In this document: piece after piece, positions 53,601 through 63,700 of the stretch
Position numbering within the stretch: position 1 is the first letter of the stretch
How the letters are laid out: each line of letters begins with the position of its first letter
Source: a virus
DNA: 64,000 bases
Virus record (IMG/VR): IMGVR_UViG_3300031705_000002
Location: 1-64,000 of that record
Reading direction: 5' to 3' (one strand)
Program-made: the position numbers and the translations under genes
The notes under the pieces: generated by a model
Seen by the model: only the letters and a program-made list of their open reading frames with translations
Databases searched by the model: none
What the model was told of the DNA's origin: nothing

Positions 53601-56600
53601 ATAATTTAATTCTTGCAGGGTAGGGTCTCCAGGGCATATCGCAGAGCTTGAATATGATGCATGATACCCGTCGCCGTCTATGTCTAACACATATAGAGAC
53701 GTCGTATCACTACATATTATCGCCCCTTCAGCATCGTAGCACTGTTGGTTGAAGTCCGCTATATTACTCTCTCCAGCGCAATCGCAATACTGTCCATGTA
53801 CCTCTGTAGAGTTTTGTCCCGCACAGTTACATAAAGAATTGTCTATAAAGTTTCCACCACAATCACAGTTAACATCCAGTTGGCCTGTACCGCCATCACA
53901 GTCACATACACCGTATGCCTGTAAGTATGTTATGGTATTTTGATCTAAATTCCCCGCTAAGTGGTCTGTGTACTGATCACAATTGCAGTACCCGTTACTA
54001 TCAGAAATAACAGTGTCAGGGTTGTTAGTACAATCCGTACAATTAGATATACCTGCCCCTAAATAAGAGGGAGTCAAACCTCCTGCACCATCACAGTTGC
54101 AAGCATTCGTAGGATTTACACAAAGACTCTCTAAGTGTTCAGAAGGATAAAGGTCGTCACCAGAGTTTAGAAGTAAACCATCCTCCACAAAAGATCCTGA
54201 AGTTCCGTATCCGTTACAGTTAGTAGTATCTGTTAATAAATCTGAGCATCCATAGAAGGTGCATGCAGATAAATCTTCTACACAATCAGTGACGCCTTGG
54301 CACCCTGCTGCAGAAGTGTTATTTCCTAGGTTTGTCCCCTGAGGACATTCATAGCATGCGGTTGTTTGGGTTCCTGTGCCTTCTAGGTATACAGCGCCAG
54401 ACCCTGCACCAGTTACATCGCCATTGGTATGGCAAACCCCACACTGATCCACGTGAGTAACTCTGTAATCTCCCATACATACATCACAGGCATCCCCAAA
54501 GGTGCCTTCATCAAACGGGGGAGTCGTACAGCTACCATCATTGACGTTAGCTAGGGGATTAAAATTACAACACCAGTCATACGTACATCCAAATATAGGA
54601 AGAATGTAACCTAGATCCTCTCCTATATCAGTTACAATTCCCCCAAACTCTCCTTTAGCGGGTAGTAATGGGTAGGCTCCAAGGGAATCCCCCTTATAGA
54701 GATCTATACCAAACGCAATGCGAACCGCGTCAAAGTCTTCAGGGTTAACTAATCTAGATATTCTAGAGTGGAAGTTAGTACCTATATATATATGCCCATT
54801 AGGCAACTTTAAAATATTGTTTATAAGTCCTGCAGCGTTTACATCCTCTACATCAAGAAGATTCCGTTTTATGTCGTTCGCCGAAATAACAGTACCAGCA
54901 GGTAGGTGGGTAAGGGGTGAAAAACCAACCTGCCCTCGTTTATATTTTCTTATACCTCGAATATCCCCCGCTCCATCCGCAACAGTAACATATACGATGT
55001 CTACTGCCAGTTCCATAGAAGCTATAGAACCATATACTGAATCAAATAGCTCTGATAAAGACATAGTTATTACAGTCGTCGACCCACTAGTTGGAAGTGT
55101 AGCCAAAGAGGGAGCGCCGTTGTTGCTTGTATAACTAAGTGCATACAAGGCTTCAGATACTTTTAGTATCCCCCCATCAAACGTACCTGACGTACCTGAT
55201 AAATCTGTAGACAAATGCTCTGTTAAAGTAGATGTAGAAATATCGTTAACAATAGGAAACGATTGTAGTTTCATTGTAACACCTATATGGGTATAAACAT
55301 ATATAACAGTTCTGTTACCTAGACCTGTATTTATAACACAAGTATCTACTATTACTTCTGATTCAGGTATAGTTAATATCTCTCCCTCCAAAACTACTGT
55401 ACCTAAACACATACCCCAAGGAGCTGTGAAGGAGGTACATCCTATACCAAAAGTCAACTTATAACTTTTAAATACATTGCCATCTAAGGTTATTATTTTA
55501 TAGTGAAAATCATCTAATCCTGTGTAAGTTTCCACAGAAATAACCTCTCCCTCTATAACGCTTAGTGTGTCTCCTATTCTATTCAGCACAGTGTATGCCT
55601 CCTCGCCGTTTATTTTCGCTACAACTGCAACTAAAACTCCGTTAGATGACACTATCCTAGCTCCCTCTACGGATAAGTCAATATTTTTATTATTTATATA
55701 ATATTCAAAAGAAGAAACGTCAGCAGGTAAAGATAAATCTTTAAGATTTACTGCTTCTCTCCCTACATTTGTAGCTACATACATATATTCCTCACTATCC
55801 CCTATAGGTAAAAAAGCTCCTGGAGGTGTAGGGGTTATTATATTTAATTGCCTGTGGTTGTTCGGGTCTCTCCATTCGAGGGAGTGCGTTAGCAAAAATT
55901 CTTCATAAGAATTAAAACTTACAGCTACTCCTAGACCTGTTTCTAAGCTAATTTTTGCAGTATCTATGACTAGCGAATTGTTGTGACCCTCTAATGGGAG
56001 AGGCAACTCCTTGATAAGTATGTCAGGCAAATTAATCAAAGTGTCTACAGATGTCTGAAGGTCAGGGGTAGGTATAACTATATACTCTGTACTACCTTTG
56101 GCGTACACATGTATAGCTCCATCCTTACTTAATGAAATATCTGTTATAGTACTAGATAAAGGATTGCTTATAGATACGATACTAGACCTTATTTCTCCGT
56201 GTATTTCATTCTCAAAGAATTCCTCGGAATTAAGTCTGGTTAAATTGTATACTGTTATATACTGATCTCCGCTACTAGCGTCTTCCGATATAGTATATAG
56301 AAAATTATCATGAGGAGATAGAACTGCTTTTTTAAATAAAACGCCATAATCTCCTTCAGTAAGATTGTGATCTGTGTTTGGTGCTGCAGCGTACATATGT
56401 ATTTCTAATCCGTCCACTTCGGTGGGGGCTAGTAACGCTCCACTTATATTATCTACATACGTAAGTATAAACCCAAACTTCCCGCCTATAACTACCAGTT
56501 TTTTACCTATCCCTAAGTCTGTTGCACCAGAGTTAAGTAGTGTCGTTACCTGGGATGACACTAGATGCCCTGAGCGTAATCTACTAGATATAATAAAAGG

Positions 56601-58484
56601 AATATCATTAAGTTTAGCACTATCGTAATCTCCGCTCCCATAATCCACCCCCGTGTAAACCTCAGTTTCTAAGTCTAAGATAGCATCTAAACCGTCTCCA
56701 TCCGTTATACCTAGTGTACTAAAATCTAAATATCCCTCCTCGTCTGTAAGGAATTTTACTCCAGGTATGTTATACATCCTAGATAAACTTTTTGAAAGAC
56801 CTCTAGAATCAAGTCCGTCGGACTCGAAGAAACTGTACCCTTTGAAGGTTATTGTATAGGCTTTAGCGTCCCCCATACCATCAGTCATCAGTCTTGCAGA
56901 CATTCCAGTTCCCCCTCCCACTATGTCACCACCCTGCTCTACATATTGGTTTCTAGCACTTCTAATATTTACTACATCACTCTGCTGTATACTAACATCT
57001 AACAACTCTAAATCTCTATATACCGTATAACTGTCTTGTACAGGAGATAATGCCAATGTGAGTGTTCTAGGAAGAGTCATCCCTATAAATGAGGTACCAG
57101 CATCCTGTGTACGCGATGAGAGTATTGAGGCAACCCTACCATGAAAAGCTTTAGATTTACCTACAGAATTCTCTGCATAGTATATAGTACTTTCGTCTTC
57201 AAAAAGACCTGAACTCTCTATAATACCCCCTACAAACTCTCCTCCTATAACAATACCTGGAGTATCTATATGGAAAGTATTTACAATCTCCCCTAATTCT
57301 ACGTCAGGGTTGTCGCAGTCTATCCCTGGGTAATCCGCAGGGGTTCTATCTAAAATAGTCTTAACAGATAGGTACGCGCCAGAGGTAAAAAATATATTGG
57401 TATATTCCTCCCCTACATCTGTAACACTTCGAACAGAGAGAAACTTCTCCTTAGCCACAAACTCTGAGGGCTCTAAATCTGTGTGAAGACCTGTACCATG
57501 GTAAAAGTTCGCCATAGAGGTTCCAAGCCTATCTGAAATGGATGCCACCCATTTACCATCTAAAATACCAATAAATATATAGTTTAAAACTATAGAGTTT
57601 TCTTCTAATATTGAAGAGGATGTTACGTAGTCTAGGGTATCACTCTTAACGGGGGAAACATAAGAAGCCCCACTCATCAAATCAACATAATTAAACATAT
57701 CCTCAAACGCCCCTAAGAGTATATAGTTGTGGGTAGGTACCACAAACCTTGAAGCATCTATATCATGGAAGGTTTTTGTTTTAACAACTTTGGCGCAAGA
57801 TCCATCATCTACGTTAGCATTAGAATTAAAGTTAGAAGATAAAGAATTAGTACACCCATAAACCCAAGGGTTAGTGCTATTTGTACCTCCGTATAGTTTA
57901 AAAATATGTGACTTTAAAATCTTATATCTATTCAGCACATAAGTAGTAATATCTCCTTCGGGAGATGTTCTGATGCCGTGTTTACTATGAAACACGTTCC
58001 CGTGGTATGAAACGTTAACTACTGTATCTCCCTTCTGATCTCCTAACCCTAAAAGGTTACCTATGTAATGTAAGGTAGCGGGCATCATGTTTACCCTCTT
58101 AGGTAATAGTGTAGTACCCCAAGAAGTGGAATTACTGTATGTGATTGAAGTCTTAGTAACTTTTGTATCAGTAATTGCAGAAGAAAAGTCAAACAAAATG
58201 TCTGCCTCCTTTTTGCTTACCTCCTTAAACTTAACAAGTAGATTCCCGTCCAGGTGCATATTATTACTATACAAGTCTGTCAATAGGGACTCCCATTGAA
58301 ATAATGCATTATGTATATCTATGACAATACCTCCTATATCACTAGGAACTTTAGACGAATCCTGGAAATAGTTTGTATCTATATGGTAACCCAACTCTAA
58401 TATATCAGAACTTCCCGCTTTAACATTGTTAATAGCAGTAAGTAACGGTTGGAATATCTTTAATGAGTTTAATTTATAAGCCAT
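50616..58484 (-). CDS. Giant cysteine-rich tail adhesin
   Basis: A 2622-residue protein. The N-terminal 200 residues are helical and probably attach it to the tail. The body is beta-rich. Four adhesion repeats begin at Gly210, Gly1299, Gly1883 and Gly2535, each of the type GCT-x-N/D...DGSC. Between about 1299 and 1905 lies a cysteine-rich region with many CD, CN and CGVC elements, including CGVCDGNNSTCTGCTDPQA and DIDGDGYHAS, resembling adhesion modules of marine Bacteroidota with Ca-binding DxDGDG turns. The C-terminus is a helical segment ending LCNCKTC. It probably recognises host surface sugars or proteins. Disulphides can only form outside the cytoplasm, after release. The tight spacing to the fibre gene upstream suggests one tail-adhesion operon. 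Confidence 0.75.
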   Translation of the reverse strand: MAYKLNSLKIFQPLLTAINNVKAGSSDILELGYHIDTNYFQDSSKVPSDIGGIVIDIHNALFQWESLLTDLYSNNMHLDGNLLVKFKEVSKKEADILFDFSSAITDTKVTKTSITYSNSTSWGTTLLPKRVNMMPATLHYIGNLLGLGDQKGDTVVNVSYHGNVFHSKHGIRTSPEGDITTYVLNRYKILKSHIFKLYGGTNSTNPWVYGCTNSLSSNFNSNANVDDGSCAKVVKTKTFHDIDASRFVVPTHNYILLGAFEDMFNYVDLMSGASYVSPVKSDTLDYVTSSSILEENSIVLNYIFIGILDGKWVASISDRLGTSMANFYHGTGLHTDLEPSEFVAKEKFLSVRSVTDVGEEYTNIFFTSGAYLSVKTILDRTPADYPGIDCDNPDVELGEIVNTFHIDTPGIVIGGEFVGGIIESSGLFEDESTIYYAENSVGKSKAFHGRVASILSSRTQDAGTSFIGMTLPRTLTLALSPVQDSYTVYRDLELLDVSIQQSDVVNIRSARNQYVEQGGDIVGGGTGMSARLMTDGMGDAKAYTITFKGYSFFESDGLDSRGLSKSLSRMYNIPGVKFLTDEEGYLDFSTLGITDGDGLDAILDLETEVYTGVDYGSGDYDSAKLNDIPFIISSRLRSGHLVSSQVTTLLNSGATDLGIGKKLVVIGGKFGFILTYVDNISGALLAPTEVDGLEIHMYAAAPNTDHNLTEGDYGVLFKKAVLSPHDNFLYTISEDASSGDQYITVYNLTRLNSEEFFENEIHGEIRSSIVSISNPLSSTITDISLSKDGAIHVYAKGSTEYIVIPTPDLQTSVDTLINLPDILIKELPLPLEGHNNSLVIDTAKISLETGLGVAVSFNSYEEFLLTHSLEWRDPNNHRQLNIITPTPPGAFLPIGDSEEYMYVATNVGREAVNLKDLSLPADVSSFEYYINNKNIDLSVEGARIVSSNGVLVAVVAKINGEEAYTVLNRIGDTLSVIEGEVISVETYTGLDDFHYKIITLDGNVFKSYKLTFGIGCTSFTAPWGMCLGTVVLEGEILTIPESEVIVDTCVINTGLGNRTVIYVYTHIGVTMKLQSFPIVNDISTSTLTEHLSTDLSGTSGTFDGGILKVSEALYALSYTSNNGAPSLATLPTSGSTTVITMSLSELFDSVYGSIASMELAVDIVYVTVADGAGDIRGIRKYKRGQVGFSPLTHLPAGTVISANDIKRNLLDVEDVNAAGLINNILKLPNGHIYIGTNFHSRISRLVNPEDFDAVRIAFGIDLYKGDSLGAYPLLPAKGEFGGIVTDIGEDLGYILPIFGCTYDWCCNFNPLANVNDGSCTTPPFDEGTFGDACDVCMGDYRVTHVDQCGVCHTNGDVTGAGSGAVYLEGTGTQTTACYECPQGTNLGNNTSAAGCQGVTDCVEDLSACTFYGCSDLLTDTTNCNGYGTSGSFVEDGLLLNSGDDLYPSEHLESLCVNPTNACNCDGAGGLTPSYLGAGISNCTDCTNNPDTVISDSNGYCNCDQYTDHLAGNLDQNTITYLQAYGVCDCDGGTGQLDVNCDCGGNFIDNSLCNCAGQNSTEVHGQYCDCAGESNIADFNQQCYDAEGAIICSDTTSLYVLDIDGDGYHASYSSSAICPGDPTLQELNYAGTPMWIPLTESLGVDGCEGFSDECNECIPHGVEGVLTSTPFEMGECGCFDPTVEATEYECACADIPEGYCDCEGNIPFASPNCGCVDGAAAPSYTVEYSPGGISNSCDNTVTFDDCMVSTTEFVVGAVYDEATTIYTLAGNQYCAPGGCSSYASLAPLAFGECCSGYVYDEFVGACVLLGTETDTDCAGVQGGTSTLDACLICNGPNEVVPQCECNNATTFVIGTTTPGDVCDCQGSTVDLCGVCDGNNSTCTGCTDPQAYNHDPTALVEGGNCEYFGITNPEDFTVLDSSVDAVYFSGNPIITHHTGTYSNVNGEDTYTIGYYDLEVGLNDVISELLPIPGEVVYTRDNPYITKRCQNITRLNPTLTLAGADENAEVTFSYSITNPSVNTITGVLGSVSSIDSNTVSTVIGKAVSFYFRVTDELIDNVYIEDVFGSYIGSNIISVTKLDVDTDVIEHGTIEGFVHLAVYQDETTATPQNFYETNYHVYRVLMALDPDGTIAELTQGISFAPYFPDLDSNVTTVYVCTGVCQYEDWGTESNNVMFLLTSGAISQSQAQTLSTGGVVSIVTSVGNLTTAPTSTLYIPDAGVCGACVDPCITSGGYLSVCTDTVAVSFSEILGDCEISDNSVCEYIVPTSYCPNTDYLEFNPEATSDPTYWTPDMSLCQTLIELEDVEGTEDLSGVYTITVEPEGAEANIDYILYTISGTILNTVTASGITTILNSPDCVGFMPIGFNYLNSWVDLTLTLRKGENVLHVLDHGSSTTADGSIVLKTGPGSCSIGCSPLAINTLGCSRDVKEDEGEFTSFTVEVITEESPVSDYSDTAFVIYNVATGEKLVDLSGALTEGASVSEGFTLAESTPIGVKVLSDNMVVYVLKDEYGNTLQTKTVYNSTYFEPFTLNLIKPGCTTIGSFNYDIDALYDDGSCVSTELHNCIENSMTAVNLLKEDTESQLKALKVYAIYQAYVASLKEGNQIKIEMYKEKLADLCNCKTC

Positions 58485-58495
58485 CTGTATTTATC

Positions 58496-60007
58496 TTATT
58501 TTAAAGGTTTTACTATAAACATATGACCTAGGGCGTCATTTAAAGCTGTCGCGCACTTTAGAGTCCCCTGCACAGAAAAAGTACTAAGCCAGTTATCTAA
58601 ATCTACACTTGCAAAATTATTATTAACAACTACCCCGTCTACTGCAATAGAAGATACAATATACGCCCGAAGATCAGAAGACTTAAGAACAGTAGCAGTT
58701 AATTTAAAAGTTCCTACGGCTGATATAGTCCCAGTAGTAGCTATTGACACACTATTAATCATAATGTCTGCTGAATTATTAGTAGTATCACTGAAGCTGC
58801 CATAGTATTCTATCTCAAACCCTTCATTTACATCGTACTCTGATAGATCTATATCAAAAGAATATATAGGATCATCAGCATTTAAAACTAAAGCGTACTT
58901 TTTGGCCGCACTTTTTAAAATACCTGAACCTGAACCTGAAGATATGTTCTCTCTTTTATTATGAGTATTACTTTCTATATAATAATCCTTTCCATCGTTA
59001 TAGATAGAAACAGCTTGATACTTTTGGTTTAAAGTTAATGTAGGAGCAGACTCTATAGTATCCTGAGAACTAGTGCTCACAACTATATTATTTATATCTG
59101 CATATCCATACTCGTCTTTTATTACAAACTTAGTAAGCTTGGGATTTTGTAAAGACTTTACACTAGGTAATGTAATAGATACAGACCCTCTTCTGGAATC
59201 CGCAGCTATAATACCTCTATCGCTTTCCTTAGCTATGAATGCATTAAAATCAACTAACCTTCTATTAAACATACTACTACCTTCTAAAACCTCTCTAATA
59301 CTTCTAGGAGACATAGCGGATAAAGAGCTGGTTAGGTTTTGAGAGTCCTCCGATGAGGATAACTTTAATATACCTGCCACCTCTTCTGTGGCGAATACTA
59401 CGTTAGTATTTATAATAGCAAACTGAGTCCCCACCTCTCCATGCGTTCCTCCAGCACTTCCTGCTGTACATATTATAATATCCCCTTTCTGCACGCTAGG
59501 ACCATTAAGGGCGAACTTAGGGTACTCTTTCATGGAGATATAAGTATCTCCTGCTGCAGACCTAGGGTAGACACTCCCATCAAGTTCTTTTATTGTCTTT
59601 AAAGATGCAACCAAGAGAGAGTCTGCATACCTTTTGTTAATTAAATCGTCATTGCTAAACATCGTCACCTTATCATACGTTAAGGGGGCAGATATTTTAG
59701 AAGATCCATCTACCTTAATTAGGTGAGCAACCTTAGTGTCTACATAAGATTTATTTGAAGCATCTCCTCCTACCTTAGGTGAGGGTACCTTTAAAGGTTT
59801 AACTAATACTGGGTTGTTTTTATTTAAAGTGTTCTTTTGTATATCCTTCTTTAGCGTCCTTAACTCTGCAGCCAGCTTATCGCCACTCAGAGTCAGGACC
59901 TTAGTAAGATCACTCACACTTATATTCTTAACTTTGCCTCCCTGTACTATAGTTAAAAGATCAGAACTGGTAGGTTTGGTCGTTTTAGGTAAATTCGATA
60001 TTTTCAT
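58496..60007 (-). CDS. Tail fibre protein
   Basis: A 503-residue fibre. The start KISNLPKTTKPTSSDLLTIV and VKNISVSDL is the usual opening of tail-fibre N-termini. The N-terminal third has coiled coil and short repeats (NKSYVDTKVAHL, NKRYADSLL). ATEEVAGILKLSSSED, near residue 210, matches the repeat known from many tail fibres. The C-terminal part is beta-rich and may be the receptor-binding head. It stands between a small unknown protein and the cysteine-rich adhesin. Confidence 0.82.
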   Translation of the reverse strand: MKISNLPKTTKPTSSDLLTIVQGGKVKNISVSDLTKVLTLSGDKLAAELRTLKKDIQKNTLNKNNPVLVKPLKVPSPKVGGDASNKSYVDTKVAHLIKVDGSSKISAPLTYDKVTMFSNDDLINKRYADSLLVASLKTIKELDGSVYPRSAAGDTYISMKEYPKFALNGPSVQKGDIIICTAGSAGGTHGEVGTQFAIINTNVVFATEEVAGILKLSSSEDSQNLTSSLSAMSPRSIREVLEGSSMFNRRLVDFNAFIAKESDRGIIAADSRRGSVSITLPSVKSLQNPKLTKFVIKDEYGYADINNIVVSTSSQDTIESAPTLTLNQKYQAVSIYNDGKDYYIESNTHNKRENISSGSGSGILKSAAKKYALVLNADDPIYSFDIDLSEYDVNEGFEIEYYGSFSDTTNNSADIMINSVSIATTGTISAVGTFKLTATVLKSSDLRAYIVSSIAVDGVVVNNNFASVDLDNWLSTFSVQGTLKCATALNDALGHMFIVKPLK

Positions 60008-60017
60008 TATTCGTTAT

Positions 60018-60734
60018 TTATACATCTAATGGACGACCATCTTCAGTAGTTAGTGACTTATTATCATTTAATCTTAGAACCTCTCTCTCTTGAGGCGTTT
60101 TCTTGAACTCTGCCTTCACCTCTAAGTACTTATTATTAGAGTATGAGATACCCATCTCTACCGCCACCTTATCTAGAAGAGCATCCCAGTGTTTAATAGC
60201 GTTGACACTTAGTGGTTGAGTAGGGGATACGTAATAATCAACCCCACCCGACACTCTAGGGTGCGCAGACACAGAGGCATTAGAGATAGTTACACTACCT
60301 CCATTATATTTAGACCCCTTAGGGAAGGTAAACGACAGAGAATTATTTTGCACGTCTAATGTAGCCCCTATTGTAGGGTGAAATACATCTATATTTAGTA
60401 AAGATTGATTTTCTTCTATATTAAGTTTTCCTATTAACTCCCTAAAACCCTCTAATGTGGTTATAAATACATTAACGGTTGCAGGGTAGGTTACCATAGA
60501 CGACGAGGACACCACAACCGATATAGGGTTAGGTGTGCGGGATGTTATATTTATAGGCTCCTTTATTGTGTCCCCTAAAAGATCTAACCATGAGGCCAAT
60601 ACATTATATGTAGACTCCATCTTCCTGTTACTTCTTCCTGAGGACAGCTTAGATATTATTTTAAAGGAGTATTCCCTAAAGGAATACCTAGCCTGTATAT
60701 ATTTCTTATATATAGATAGTTGTGTAGCAGTCAT
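60018..60734 (-). CDS. Structural protein, unknown
   Basis: A 238-residue protein. The N-terminal 55 residues are basic and helical; the middle has beta strands with PNPISVVVSSSSMV and TFPKGSKYNGGSVTI; the C-terminus is a charged helix ending in LTTEDGRPLDV. It follows the metzincin gene by 6 bases and precedes the tail fibre gene, so it may be a baseplate or fibre-connector protein. No recognisable family. Confidence 0.6.
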   Translation of the reverse strand: MTATQLSIYKKYIQARYSFREYSFKIISKLSSGRSNRKMESTYNVLASWLDLLGDTIKEPINITSRTPNPISVVVSSSSMVTYPATVNVFITTLEGFRELIGKLNIEENQSLLNIDVFHPTIGATLDVQNNSLSFTFPKGSKYNGGSVTISNASVSAHPRVSGGVDYYVSPTQPLSVNAIKHWDALLDKVAVEMGISYSNNKYLEVKAEFKKTPQEREVLRLNDNKSLTTEDGRPLDV

Positions 60735-60740
60735 GTTATA

Positions 60741-63700
60741 TTATAATTTTACAAATTTACAAATATTTTCTATATTTTCTTTGATTTTAAAGAACTTTTT
60801 CGCATATTCAAGCGCGATAGGTGTTTTTATATTCACAGCCTTTAACTGTTCTGAGGTATACAGTCTGAATAAGATACTCCCGAGAGTGCCTGCCCAAACC
60901 ATCTCCCCTAACCTACGTACGTAAGGTCCCGAATAAGACTCCCCAGAAGCTGAGTAGTATACTCCTCCCAAGGTAAATAACTTAGAAGTTAGTGTGAAGT
61001 TTAAGGAATCTCTTGGGAGAGGTTCTTCGACATACTCCCCGCAGTCTACTTCATATTCCACGCCAGAATCTAGGATTATCTGATTAATCGTCTCATCGGA
61101 GGCTCCGCCCCCTATAAAGCACCCCTCCGATGTAAGAACACCCGAAAGACATGCATCGTCACTAAGTACGTACTGGTAACCCCCACCCGCACATTCTTGG
61201 CCTTCAGTGTCATACAAAGGGTATTCATCGTTATATAGTACAGGGCTCTCTGTAGCTCCCTCCTCAAAGTATTCAAGGTATTCCTCTAAGTATAGGGCGT
61301 CTCCGCAATCTGTAGGTGAGACAACTTCACATATCTCTATTATATGTGTAGGGACTACACAGCCTTCTTCCCCTAAAAATATACAGTGTCTCCAGTCATA
61401 TATAGATGCATCAGGGTTGTAATTAAGAGCCTCTATATCCATACACCCTACAAGTGAGGTGGTATCTATAGCCTCTATGTACTCTACAATTTCCGTAAAA
61501 ATAGGAGTAAAAAGATCCACAGTAGATACATATGTTTTTAAGTCTAATAAGTCTGCAAACACCTTCATGGGAGCGAAGGTTCCTGCGCCTGAATCCAGAA
61601 CCTCCTCAATAATAGCTATCTGAGAAGGGCTATAGGCCTGCCTAGTTCCTGAATATATTACATTGTCTAGGGTCTTATACCCCTCTCCGTACCCGTAAGA
61701 CCTAACACCAGTACCAAGACTGTAATTCATAGGATCCGCTAGTGTATTGAATGTATAGGTGTACCCGTTAAACGTCATTCCGTGTAGATACAACTCCGTA
61801 CTTTCTCCCTTAAGATAGCTCTTATAGCTATCTATATCTAAGTCTACTATTTTATAAGGATTGTAGTATTCAGAGTACATTTCAGTGCTTCCCGTAATAA
61901 CTCTATTTAACATCGTCCCTGCACTTCGACGTGAATAGTCCATAGGCATTACATCAGGGTACGAGTATATATCCGAGATGTCTACGTATGTACCCCCTCC
62001 TACCGCAAAAGTTTGGTACGTAAGGGTTTGACCTAAGGCAAGCTCGTAGGGCAACTTACTCTCAGGCCCTGCTATACCATAATAACCAAAAGTAGGTAAA
62101 TGCCCATTATATGTGCTGAAAGCCGCAACATTCCCTTTAAAATATTTTGTAGCCAGAAGTGAGTTAAACACAAGTAAATTCCTCAAAGTTTGACTGTGTT
62201 CATTTACGGCGCCGTCAAAGACGCTCCTCATAACTCTTGCGTAAAGCTCTTGAGCCTCCCCAATAACGTATCCTACAAAATCACCATCAATATCTCTGTA
62301 CGTTTGGGGGGTATGTAGACAGGGACAAAACTCTGCATTGTATAAATCATCTGTAGGAGTATTGTCAGGATAAGGAGGGTAGGCAGTGTTAGCCCAATTA
62401 CCGTTAACTTCCCAAAACTCATCGTATATATCTGTAGGGGCACCGTCCCCGTCCAACTTACAGAAGGACGCCCTTGTAATAAAATCTATAGGAGAAATCC
62501 GCGTATAATTAGTGGCAGTAGTAGTAGTTATTACTATATTAGAAAAAACCCCTCCAGACGTTGAATCAATAGTTAGGTCAAAGTTTTCGGGGGATGTACT
62601 CCACGGAGATATAGTAATGCTTGCTCCGACACTCCCGTTATCTACAATAGTACTCCCAAACATACCTCCCTCGTGGTGCAGGTTTACATAACCTCCCCCA
62701 AATTGCGAAGAAAGGGTTACAGTAAAGCTTATAGATTCAAACCTCCCCTCTATGGGGATAATTATAGGCGAACCCCCCATAGTAGTTACACTTCCAGTGG
62801 TCTCATTTATATATATAGAGCCATCCATAGATGTATGTATCTTAGCAAAAATTGGAGTGTAACTTCCCGTAACACCCGAAGTTACATCTTCGTAGTGAGA
62901 CTTATTAACAACAAATTTAGGGAACCCTTCCTCCGTGACAGCAGTGTCAGACAAGTGCCCTCCCCAAGGGGCCCCGTGATCTACTGCTGCGGTAGAATAT
63001 TTAACCTGTAATTTTAGGGCTGAAATCTCCTCGGACGAGAGGTCGAAAGGAGAGCCTGCTATAGTTTCAGGTATTATTTTTATAGTTACCCCATCTTCCA
63101 CAACAGTATCATACCCTAAAGTAGGTTTGTTAGGGGAAGAGTGCATGTCCTTTAGGTGCCTAAACAGCCCACTTAAATACTGACTATCTGTAGTACTTAA
63201 GCCTCCAGCACTTTCTGCAGTAAACGTAAATATAGGCTTATATGAATCTACAAGCCCTCCCTCAAAAGAATGCTTCAAAGCGAAGGTATGCCCAAGCTCA
63301 TGTGTAAGTATACTCACAAAAGTGTTAAACTTAAACTCAGAAAAAGCACCTATAGGGGTAGCCATCATAAGCTCCCCGTGCCCCATAAAAGAGTTATTAC
63401 TCGAGTAACGCGACGTAGGCATAGAGGCTCTACCTGAAAAGTCAACTCTACGGCCAAACTTCCCTGAGGGACCCGACAACACTATTATATTTAAAAAAGG
63501 ATAGCCAGCTTTCCCCGTGTTTTTGTAATATTGGTAAGCTTCGTTTTCAGAGTAATCAGCTAAGCGCCCATAACGGACATTAATATCCCCGATATTAAAT
63601 CTAGGGGTTTCGCTAAGAGTTTGGTGCCTATACTTAGCGGACAGTCCTGGGGCCCCAAAACCTTCTAAGGTAGAGGCAGCAAGCATTTCAGACCCTTTCA

